In this document: positions 52,065-58,132 of the stretch, in pieces
Position numbering within the stretch: the stretch's first letter is position 1
Layout of the letters: each line of letters opens with the position of its first letter
NCBI GenBank assembly: GCA_009786175.1
Contig: WQTQ01000242.1
Coordinates: 1 to 58,132 of the forward strand
Reading direction: 5' to 3'
DNA length: 58,132 bases
Source: Bacillota bacterium
Lineage (GTDB): Bacteria; Bacillota_A; Clostridia; Lachnospirales; WQUN01
Notes under the pieces: model-generated
Told to the model about the DNA's origin: nothing
The model's input: only the letters and a program-made list of their open reading frames with translations
Database searches by the model: none
Position numbers and translations under genes: made by a program

Positions 52065-52084
52065 ACCCCCTGATAGCAGGGGGT
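52065..52084. repeat. Intergenic palindrome, copy e (short)
   Basis: An 8-bp stem ACCCCCTG / CAGGGGGT around ATAG, 21 bp after the GNAT stop. It differs from the other copies by one central change (GATAGC for GATATC), which breaks the inner symmetry. Confidence 0.75.
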
Positions 52085-52115
52085 AAATAAAACTAAGGTG
52101 AAATAAAACTAAGGT
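52085..52115 (+). repeat. 15-bp tandem direct repeat
   Basis: Two perfect copies of AAATAAAACTAAGGT separated by one base (52085-52099 and 52101-52115). It abuts palindrome e and ends at the -35 box of the GT2 promoter. Confidence 0.8.
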
Positions 52116-52143
52116 TGTGCAACAGAAGTAGCTTTGTTATACT
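52115..52143 (+). promoter_or_regulatory. Candidate promoter of GT2-ABC genes
   Basis: TTGTGC (52115-52120), 17 bp, TATACT (52138-52143), 35 bp upstream of the GT2 start. The adjacent direct repeat could be a regulator site. Confidence 0.55.
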
Positions 52144-52177
52144 AATTGTACTAAATTTATACAATTAGGAGGTTGTT

Positions 52178-53080
52178 ATGTCAAAACTCAGCGTTTCAGT
52201 AGTAATTACGGTGTATAACCGTACGGACGAACTGCGCAGAACATTGGACTCGTTAGCCGCTCAAACTTTGCCAACGGAGCAATTTGAGGTAATTATTGCC
52301 GATGACGGTTCTGCGGAGGACGTGCAAGCTGTATTGAAAGATTATCCGGCGTTGCAGCTTAAATACGCCTTCCAGCCGGACGAAGGCTTCCGCGTTGCGG
52401 CAGCCCGTAACCTTGGGGCAGACCAAGCCGAAGGCGAAATAATTGTGTACAACGATAACGGCATGATACTTTCTACCACGGCACTGGAGCGGCATGTGGC
52501 CCACCACAGCGCAACCGGCGAAACCACCGTAGTTTTGGGCAATATGTTTGCCACGGGCTGGGGTACGGATGAAAATAAAGCCCGCGAACTTTTGGAAAAC
52601 AACAGTCCGGATGTCGCCATAGCCAAAATGCAAGAGGAAGGCATGACAGACGGCCGCGGGAACTACTTTACCAATTTTGGCCGGGAAGTAGACAAGTGGT
52701 TTATACCATGGCATGGCCTGTGGGGCGGGCATTTTTCCGTTAACGCGGCCTTTGTTAAAAAGCACAATATCCGCTGGAACGAGAGTTTTACAACCTGGGG
52801 CGGCGAAGATAACGAGTATGGCATACAGTTGTGCAACGCCGGGGCCCGGTTACTTTTTTGCGAAGACGTACAAGTGGTGCATTATCCTACAAAAAACAGC
52901 CAGGCCATTACAGTTGCGGACGATGACTTTATAAAACGATACGCCAAAACAAAAGAACACATTTTGTCTTTATACCCGGATAATATTGGCGTAATCGCGT
53001 GGTATGAACTTGGTGGCATGGCCAATGATTTAAGTTCCCCAGAGCGCAAGGAATTCTTTGCTCTAAAGGGTTGGGAGTAG
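52178..53080 (+). CDS. Glycosyltransferase family 2
   Basis: 300 residues. GT-A fold: VSVVITVYNRTDELRRTLDSL and EVIIADDGSAEDV at the start, an acidic DNG in EGEIIVYNDNG in place of a DXD, and WNESFTTWGGEDNEYGIQL, which contains the GGED motif of the C-terminal galactosyltransferase-like half. It transfers a sugar from an activated donor; the acceptor is unknown. It precedes the ABC exporter pair by 4 bp, which suggests that it modifies a product the exporter carries (inference). Confidence 0.9.
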   Translation: MSKLSVSVVITVYNRTDELRRTLDSLAAQTLPTEQFEVIIADDGSAEDVQAVLKDYPALQLKYAFQPDEGFRVAAARNLGADQAEGEIIVYNDNGMILSTTALERHVAHHSATGETTVVLGNMFATGWGTDENKARELLENNSPDVAIAKMQEEGMTDGRGNYFTNFGREVDKWFIPWHGLWGGHFSVNAAFVKKHNIRWNESFTTWGGEDNEYGIQLCNAGARLLFCEDVQVVHYPTKNSQAITVADDDFIKRYAKTKEHILSLYPDNIGVIAWYELGGMANDLSSPERKEFFALKGWE

Positions 53081-53084
53081 GATT

Positions 53085-54821
53085 ATGAAAAATAAACCTC
53101 CTTTCCTGCGGCTTCTGCTGGACAATAAAAAACACTGGCCGGGGCTGTTGTTAATGATCCTTTTGGCATTGTTGGCCGGGGTATTTAAAACCCGCGCGGC
53201 CACATTGTGGGGCGAAGCTGTGGATTTTGGCGTAAGCGGTCAAATAGACCTAATGATGTGGGCAGCCATTGGTATGCTGGGCTTTATCGCCTTGGATGGA
53301 ATAAGAACGGCACTGCACTACACGGTTATCGGGCAAGTTACAGAGCGTATGTTTAGGGGCATTAGAATGTCCCTTTTTTCGATACTTTCTGTGGCGGAGA
53401 CTTCTGTGCTGGAAAACCATATGCGTTCCGGGGACATTGCACTTAGGGCTTGCGAAGATACAGAGGATCTTTGCGACATAATCGCCGGGCGTTTCGGCCA
53501 CTATATCCGGCTTGTTTTTCAGGCGATTTTCGCAATTATTGTCTGTGTTTTACTTAGCTGGCAACTGGCAATCGCGTACTTTATTTTGCTGCCAATTTCC
53601 CTGTGGCTGCTTGCGGCGGTAAGTAAGCCGCTGCAAAAGCTTCAATCGGAAGCGCGTGGCGGTTCCGGGCGGTCTGCGGATATTGCCATGGGGGCGTTAA
53701 CCGGCATTAGTGGGGTAAAAATATTTCAGCTTGAAGCTGAAATGGACAGGCAGTTTGCCGTTCAGGTAGACGCTGTCTATGCCCGCACGGCCAAAGCCGG
53801 GCGTATTGGCATGGGCATGACCACAATAAAATACGTTGTGACGGTTTTGCAAACCCTTGTGCTGTTTATCGTGGGCGCGTGGCTTGTTTCCCGTGGGCTT
53901 ATATCAATTGGCGCGGTAATGGCGTTTATCGCGCTGGCTGTGTATGTTACGGAAGCCTTTGGCTTGGTGGACAGTATGATTTTTCATGTGAAAAGCGCGG
54001 GGGCCCTTGCGGGACGCATATACGAAGTTTTAGATTTGCCACATGAAAGCCCGGGGGACGCGGCTGTATTACCGGCGGCAACAGATGAATATGTGAAATT
54101 TACGAACTTGAATTTTGCCTACGAAGGCGCGGATAACCCCAGGGTTTTAGACAACCTGAACCTAACCGTTAGGGCGGGGCAAAAAGTTGCCATTGTTGGT
54201 GCCAGTGGAAGCGGCAAAAGCACGATTATCAAGCTGATTTGCAGGCTGTACGGTCATGTGGGCGGTGAGTTTACGTTATTTGGCGCGGACGGGGAGAAAA
54301 TTAGCCTGCCGGATTTACGAAAGGAGTTGGCACTTGTAAGCCAGGAGTCTTGCCTTTTCGAAGACAGCATCATGGAAAATGTCCGCTATGGGCGGCAATC
54401 TGCCACGGAAGATGAAATTGTCGGCGCGCTAAAGGCCGCGAATATATGGGATTTTGTTCAAACACTGCCCGATGGCGTTCACACAAAACTTGGGGAGTTT
54501 GGCTCCCGGTTATCCGGTGGTCAGCGGCAGCGGTTGTCTATCGCCCGCGCGTTGGTAAAAGACACGAAGCTTATTCTACTGGACGAGGCTACAAGCGCGC
54601 TGGACACCCAGACAGAGCAGGAAATTCAAACGGCGTTGGACGTCCTTTTGGAAGGGCGGGCGGCGGTAATTGTGGCCCACAGGCTTAGCACGGTGCAAAA
54701 CGCAGACTACATCTACTGTATAGAAAATGGCGCGGTAGTGGAAGAAGGCACTCCGTTGGAATTATACGCAAAGGGCGGCTACTACTACGAAATGTGCAAG
54801 ATGCAGGGGGTGGACTCGTGA
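53085..54821 (+). CDS. ABC exporter half-transporter, membrane-ATPase fusion (subunit 1)
   Basis: 578 residues. About six membrane helices (residues 15-320), then an ABC domain: Walker A GASGSGKST, signature LSGGQRQR, Walker B LILLDEATSALD, H-loop IVAHRLS. The architecture is that of type-IV ABC exporters. It pairs with the following gene; the GTGA overlap couples their translation and indicates a heterodimer. The cargo is unknown. Confidence 0.93.
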   Translation: MKNKPPFLRLLLDNKKHWPGLLLMILLALLAGVFKTRAATLWGEAVDFGVSGQIDLMMWAAIGMLGFIALDGIRTALHYTVIGQVTERMFRGIRMSLFSILSVAETSVLENHMRSGDIALRACEDTEDLCDIIAGRFGHYIRLVFQAIFAIIVCVLLSWQLAIAYFILLPISLWLLAAVSKPLQKLQSEARGGSGRSADIAMGALTGISGVKIFQLEAEMDRQFAVQVDAVYARTAKAGRIGMGMTTIKYVVTVLQTLVLFIVGAWLVSRGLISIGAVMAFIALAVYVTEAFGLVDSMIFHVKSAGALAGRIYEVLDLPHESPGDAAVLPAATDEYVKFTNLNFAYEGADNPRVLDNLNLTVRAGQKVAIVGASGSGKSTIIKLICRLYGHVGGEFTLFGADGEKISLPDLRKELALVSQESCLFEDSIMENVRYGRQSATEDEIVGALKAANIWDFVQTLPDGVHTKLGEFGSRLSGGQRQRLSIARALVKDTKLILLDEATSALDTQTEQEIQTALDVLLEGRAAVIVAHRLSTVQNADYIYCIENGAVVEEGTPLELYAKGGYYYEMCKMQGVDS

Positions 54822-56455
54822 ATAAAAGCATAAACGCGTTTTTCCGGGTATTTGGTTTTATGAAACCCGTGCAGGGTAAGTATTTCGCCGGTTCTGCCCT
54901 GGCGTCACTGGAGTTGGTAATGCTGTTTTCTATCCCGGTGGTTAACCGTTTGCTGGTTGAAATGATTATGAACACCGGCACAAATAACGGCATGGGAACT
55001 GTATGGCACATTACGCTAATTATGGCCGGGCTTATGATGTTGACGCCATTGGTGGCGATTGGTAGATATTGGCAGGGTTTATGTTCCCAAAAAACAGCGG
55101 ATAACATTGGAAAAGCGTTGTTCGCCCATATACAGCGGTTGCCGGTAAGCAGCATTTCCAAACGGCAAACCGGCGATTATTTAATGCGCGTAACTAACGA
55201 TGCCGCAAGGGCAGGCAACATGTTTCAGGGGTTTGCTGTAGTGTCGCTTTTGCGCTTTCTTGTGGTAACAACCGTTGCCATGGTGATACTTTTTGTCGCG
55301 GATTGGCGCATTGCCATTCTGGCACTTGTATACAACTTGGTTTGTTTCGTGTTGTCCCTATTGCTTAACCCCTATGTAAACAAGCTGGAGCGGGACGCAA
55401 GGCAGGAAATTGCCGCGTCTTCCAATGTGGTGCTGGAAACCATGCGCTCGTTGCCAATTGTGCGGGTGTTTATGCTTGGCCACGTTTTGGCGGAAAAATA
55501 CCGTCGCCGCTGCGACAGGATTATGCAAAAGCGGGCAAAATTCCGCGCCGTTAACGGCATAACATATGGCGTAGTCGATTTCTTTTCGTTCTCGTCCCAG
55601 GCGGTGGGCTTTATCGCGGCTATTTTCCTGCTGTCCCGCGGGCAAATGGACTTGGGGGAAGCCGTGTTTACCGCAAGCGTAATGGCCCTTGCCTCGGACG
55701 CGATGCTGCGGCTTTCTACGTTTATTTTGCTTATTCAGCCACCCCTTGTGGCAGCAGACCGTGTATTTGAAATATTGGACGAACCGGCAGAAGATGTGGC
55801 CTTGCCCGTCGCCGGGAATGAGGCCGTTGTTAGCCTGAAAAATGTAACTTTTGCTTATGAAAGCGGCAAAAAGGTGCTTGACGGCATTAACTTAACCATA
55901 AAACCCGGGGAGAAAATTGCCATAGTGGGCAGTTCCGGCAGCGGAAAGACAACACTGGCCCAAGTAATTGCTACTTTGTACAAGCCAATGGAGGGCGAAA
56001 TAAATTACTACCACCGGGGGGGAACCTTAACCGCCCGCGACCTTATTGCCTACGTGCCCCAGGAACCGGTATTGTTCGACGGTACCATTTACGAAAATAT
56101 CGCCTATGGCAAGCCGGGTGCTTCCGCCGAGGAAATACAAAAAGCTGCACTGGACGCCGGGCTTGAAGAATTGCCCCTTGATACAGATGTAGGCGAACGT
56201 GGCAGCCAGCTATCCGGCGGGCAACGCCAACGGGTGGCAATAGCCAGGGCAATGCTTAAAAACGCGCCCCTGCTTATTTTGGACGAAGCCACCAGCGCGC
56301 TGGACAGTGACACGGAAGCGCAAGTGCAAAAAAGCCTTGATCTATTAATGGAAGGCCGGGCCAGCATTACAATTGCCCACAGGCTGTCAACTATTCAAAA
56401 TGCGGATAGGGTTTTGGAGATGGAAGATGGCAGGATTTCCTTGACAACGGTGTAG
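54818..56455 (+). CDS. ABC exporter half-transporter, membrane-ATPase fusion (subunit 2)
   Basis: 545 residues. About six membrane helices followed by an ABC domain with Walker A GSSGSGKTT, signature LSGGQRQR, Walker B LLILDEATSALD and H-loop TIAHRLS. The start is GTG 54818, overlapping the stop of subunit 1 and preceded by AGGGGGTGG; the frame is open to 54794 within the upstream gene. Both subunits retain full catalytic motifs, so neither site is degenerate. Confidence 0.92.
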   Translation: MNKSINAFFRVFGFMKPVQGKYFAGSALASLELVMLFSIPVVNRLLVEMIMNTGTNNGMGTVWHITLIMAGLMMLTPLVAIGRYWQGLCSQKTADNIGKALFAHIQRLPVSSISKRQTGDYLMRVTNDAARAGNMFQGFAVVSLLRFLVVTTVAMVILFVADWRIAILALVYNLVCFVLSLLLNPYVNKLERDARQEIAASSNVVLETMRSLPIVRVFMLGHVLAEKYRRRCDRIMQKRAKFRAVNGITYGVVDFFSFSSQAVGFIAAIFLLSRGQMDLGEAVFTASVMALASDAMLRLSTFILLIQPPLVAADRVFEILDEPAEDVALPVAGNEAVVSLKNVTFAYESGKKVLDGINLTIKPGEKIAIVGSSGSGKTTLAQVIATLYKPMEGEINYYHRGGTLTARDLIAYVPQEPVLFDGTIYENIAYGKPGASAEEIQKAALDAGLEELPLDTDVGERGSQLSGGQRQRVAIARAMLKNAPLLILDEATSALDSDTEAQVQKSLDLLMEGRASITIAHRLSTIQNADRVLEMEDGRISLTTV

Positions 56456-56531
56456 TGTTTTTGCATACTACTGACAGTTAGGCAAGAGTTAGAGAGAGTG
56501 TTATGCTGACAAATGCTAATGGGAGGTTTGT

Positions 56532-56747
56532 ATGTACGAGCAGTCAATACAAAAAATTATGCAAGAAGCGGTGGATGTTTCATACAAGACTTTTGGAGAT
56601 GCACTAAAGCAGGTTTGGCTGTTTGGTTCCCATGTTCGCGGGGAAGCCAACGAAGATTCTGACGTTGATTTTATGGTTGTTTTATCCGAACCGGTGGAGA
56701 CATGGAAATATATTTGTACGGTGTATAACGATTTTTATGGAAAATAA
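56532..56747 (+). CDS. MNT-type nucleotidyltransferase domain protein (short)
   Basis: 71 residues. The nucleotidyltransferase motif GSHVRGEANEDSDVDFMVV (GSxxRG...SDxD) is intact, but the protein ends shortly after it, well under the usual 95-140 residues, so the C-terminus is probably lost. It resembles the MNT antitoxin partner of HEPN proteins. The next gene is a broken HEPN frame that starts within this one, the normal order of a HEPN/MNT pair. Confidence 0.75.
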   Translation: MYEQSIQKIMQEAVDVSYKTFGDALKQVWLFGSHVRGEANEDSDVDFMVVLSEPVETWKYICTVYNDFYGK

Positions 56748-56998
56748 AGCAGTAACAGGACACATGAAAAAGGCGTATGGCAACTTGAAAAGTTCGCAAA
56801 TGTTATTTAGGTATGCATGTATGACGGCTCAGTGTCTTCATCTTATTATGCAGTTTTTCATGCTGTCAGTGCGTTGCTCGCAAGTAAAGGTATGGAGTTT
56901 AGTAAACATAAAACAGTTATAAATAAGTATAACGAGGAATTCATTCATACAGGGCTTATAAGCAGTATTAGCTTCCGCTTGCATAATGCGAGTGAATA
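56737..56998 (+). pseudogene. HEPN-domain gene, frameshifted and truncated
   Basis: The ATG at 56737 opens a HEPN start (MENKAVTGHMKKAYGNLKSS) up to about 56810. The expected continuation (YDGSVSSSYYAVFHAVSALL, carrying the HEPN SYYAVFHA core, then SKHKTVIN) lies in another frame from 56817 to 56998. One frame change near 56805-56820 therefore breaks the gene. The 3' end also seems short (ends HNASE). It is the toxin-like partner of the MNT gene just upstream, and the pair looks decayed, although a sequencing error cannot be excluded. Confidence 0.65.
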
Positions 56999-57070
56999 AA
57001 CAAAAATCCCCGACAGCTATACTTTGTTAATAAGCTTGTTCACAAATCCCTTAATTGCATAGCAATTGCC

Positions 57071-57110
57071 AATAACACAGGATTACTTCCAAAGTCCCCT
57101 GTGTTATTTT
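57071..57110 (+). terminator. Terminator after HEPN/MNT remnant
   Basis: An 11-bp perfect stem AATAACACAGG / CCTGTGTTATT with a 16-nt loop and a TTTT tail. It separates the remnant from the methyltransferase gene. Confidence 0.75.
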
Positions 57111-57120
57111 GTTGTACGGC

Positions 57121-57149
57121 TTGCGCAACCACAACAGCTCTGATATTAT
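57121..57149 (+). promoter_or_regulatory. Candidate promoter of methyltransferase gene
   Basis: TTGCGC (57121-57126), 17 bp, TATTAT (57144-57149), 41 bp before the start. The -35 matches that of the XRE gene promoter (14611). Confidence 0.45.
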
Positions 57150-57189
57150 CAAGGTGTACATAATTATTGTAATCCACCGGAGGGCTGCA

Positions 57190-58065
57190 ATGAACACAAT
57201 ATGGTCAACATATTTGCAAAAACCCGAGACACTATACCAGACAAGGGAACTTAGGTTTGACGATAGGTTTAAGAGGAATTACATCACGGCTTTTAACATT
57301 TGCCACGCCCAAAATATTCTTGAGATTGGTGCGGGCCCCGGGGCATTAACCCAGGCGTTAAAACGTTGGTATCCCGGTACTTACATTGTTGGGTCGGACA
57401 GGGACAGTGCCTTTGTAGAGTTTGCAAAGGCCAGGGCCCCGGACATCGACTTTGTGGAAGCAGATATAAGTTCCTTGCCTTTCAATAATAATTCATTCGA
57501 CGCGACGATTTCCCATTCTGTGCAGGAGCATGTAGAGGACAGTAAATTTTTTGGGGAACAGTACCATGTTCTAAAGCCCGGTGGAATATGTATTGTTTTA
57601 AGTGCGGGGCGGCGGGCGATAAATATAGCTTCTGCCGCTATAATGGGGCAGTCTGAATTTGAGAAAGAGATGCAGCAAAAAACAGAAAAATACTACCAAG
57701 CAACAGACAAAAAATACAATGTGGGCAAGTTTGGCTGCACCGAGCAAGAATTACCGCAAAAAATGAGCGCGTACGGTTTCAACAACATTCAAACCCACTA
57801 CCTAGGAATCAACCTTACCCCGGACAGCGGGCAATACGACAAGGCATTCGCAGTAAAAATGATAGAAGCAAACCGCCGTGTTCATTTGGATTCGTTGGAA
57901 TACTTGCCACACATCGCGCCCAATGTTCTCACTAACACAGAGTTGAAAAAATGGAAAGCAGAAATAAACCGGAAGTATGACAAAAGAATAGAGCAATACA
58001 TTTCCGGCGAAAAGCAGTGGGATGTAAATGTATCTTTTACGATGATATTACGAGGCGAAAAATAG
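57190..58065 (+). CDS. Class I SAM-dependent methyltransferase
   Basis: 291 residues. Motif I ILEIGAGPGALTQALKR (about residues 44-60), acidic motif II VGSDRDSAF, EADISSLPFNNNSFDATIS (motif post-I and IV) and HVLKPGGICIVLSAG. The start ATG 57190 follows GGAGGGC by 5 bases; the frame is open from 57109 but that part covers the promoter. The substrate is unknown. It is followed by 25 bp containing a ribosome site for the next, truncated gene. Confidence 0.88.
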   Translation: MNTIWSTYLQKPETLYQTRELRFDDRFKRNYITAFNICHAQNILEIGAGPGALTQALKRWYPGTYIVGSDRDSAFVEFAKARAPDIDFVEADISSLPFNNNSFDATISHSVQEHVEDSKFFGEQYHVLKPGGICIVLSAGRRAINIASAAIMGQSEFEKEMQQKTEKYYQATDKKYNVGKFGCTEQELPQKMSAYGFNNIQTHYLGINLTPDSGQYDKAFAVKMIEANRRVHLDSLEYLPHIAPNVLTNTELKKWKAEINRKYDKRIEQYISGEKQWDVNVSFTMILRGEK

Positions 58066-58090
58066 CCAATTTATGAAAGGATGTAAAATC

Positions 58091-58132
58091 ATGAACGCAG
58101 TTGTTAAAGCATCATCTTATTGTCTGGCACAC
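58091..58132 (+). CDS. Partial CDS, N-terminus resembles GrdC (protein C subunit)
   Basis: The first 14 codons of a gene starting at ATG 58091 after AAAGGATG, cut by the window end: MNAVVKASSYCLAH. This short N-terminus resembles what I recall for GrdC (a V-x-K-A-x-SY-x-LxH start), the acetyl-transferring subunit of glycine reductase protein C, which is otherwise missing downstream of grdA. Fourteen residues are too few to be sure. Confidence 0.45.
   Translation, partial: MNAVVKASSYCLAH

Noticed and set aside
57001..57115. Small RNA or attachment site downstream of the HEPN remnant
   Set aside because: The structure is explained by a simple terminator stem; no tRNA-like fold or integrase gene is nearby.
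1..58132. CRISPR array, tRNA, rRNA or IS transposase
   Set aside because: No evenly spaced repeats, no cloverleaf or conserved rRNA segments, and no transposase-like frame were seen on either strand.

Overview
The window looks like a chromosomal segment of an anaerobic, peptide- and plant-glycan-using Clostridia (Bacillota), possibly related to Lachnospirales. The reasons are the Gram-positive Shine-Dalgarno sites, many lipobox solute-binding proteins, MsmX-dependent style sugar ABC systems that lack their own ATPase, a rhamnogalacturonan-I locus with a GH112 phosphorylase, and a selenocysteine-containing glycine reductase locus. No rRNA, tRNA, CRISPR array or IS transposase was seen, and no gene-free gap exceeds about 300 bases.

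Layout. (1) 1-10.6 kb, plus strand: a 5'-truncated MalG-type permease, then an envelope module (NHL/TPR anchored protein, Yip1-like membrane protein, DUF5696 protein), a pair of CUT1 permeases and two tandem paralogous solute-binding lipoproteins. (2) 10.65-14.5 kb, minus strand: a TetR-family regulator followed by a PhnD-PhnC-PhnE-PhnE type ABC importer, with two palindromic operators at its promoter. (3) 14.6-18.2 kb, plus: an XRE regulator, a LolA-like lipoprotein, alanine racemase and an orphan MazF-type toxin. (4) 18.2-24.7 kb, plus: a DUF1848 protein, then deoC plus a complete BMP/nucleoside ABC importer (nucleoside salvage). (5) 24.8-37.9 kb, plus: a rhamnogalacturonan-I operon with solute-binding protein, two permeases, GH112 galactosyl-rhamnose phosphorylase, GH105 unsaturated rhamnogalacturonyl hydrolase, rhamnose mutarotase and a 2134-residue secreted PL11 lyase. 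The lyase cuts RG-I outside the cell, the ABC system imports oligomers, and GH105, GH112 and RhaM finish them inside. (6) 38-43 kb: an Ig-like lipoprotein, an AraC regulator with a duplicated C-terminal domain and, on the minus strand, a TIM-barrel isomerase, a Gfo/Idh/MocA dehydrogenase and a small protein. (7) 43.1-48.95 kb, plus: glycine reductase genes grdX, grdE, grdB (Sec), trxB, a coiled-coil protein, trxA and grdA (Sec). A GxxExxY gene bounded by 27-bp inverted repeats is inserted between grdX and grdE. (8) 49-58 kb, plus: an accessory block (protein with an N-terminal YPKRAKGLVKNGRA module, MFS transporter, GNAT, GT2, heterodimeric ABC exporter, decayed MNT/HEPN pair, methyltransferase). 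It ends in the first 14 codons of a gene whose N-terminus resembles grdC, so the glycine reductase locus may resume past the window edge.

The most striking unexplained structure is a family of intergenic palindromes with core CCCCCTGATATCAGGGGG. Five copies lie 5-22 bp after stop codons of unrelated plus-strand genes, and two of them carry different central loops while keeping perfect arms. Other points are two in-frame UGA selenocysteine codons that a standard caller would read as stops, the inverted-repeat-bounded GxxExxY insertion, and several genes whose Shine-Dalgarno spacing points to AUU or AUA start codons.
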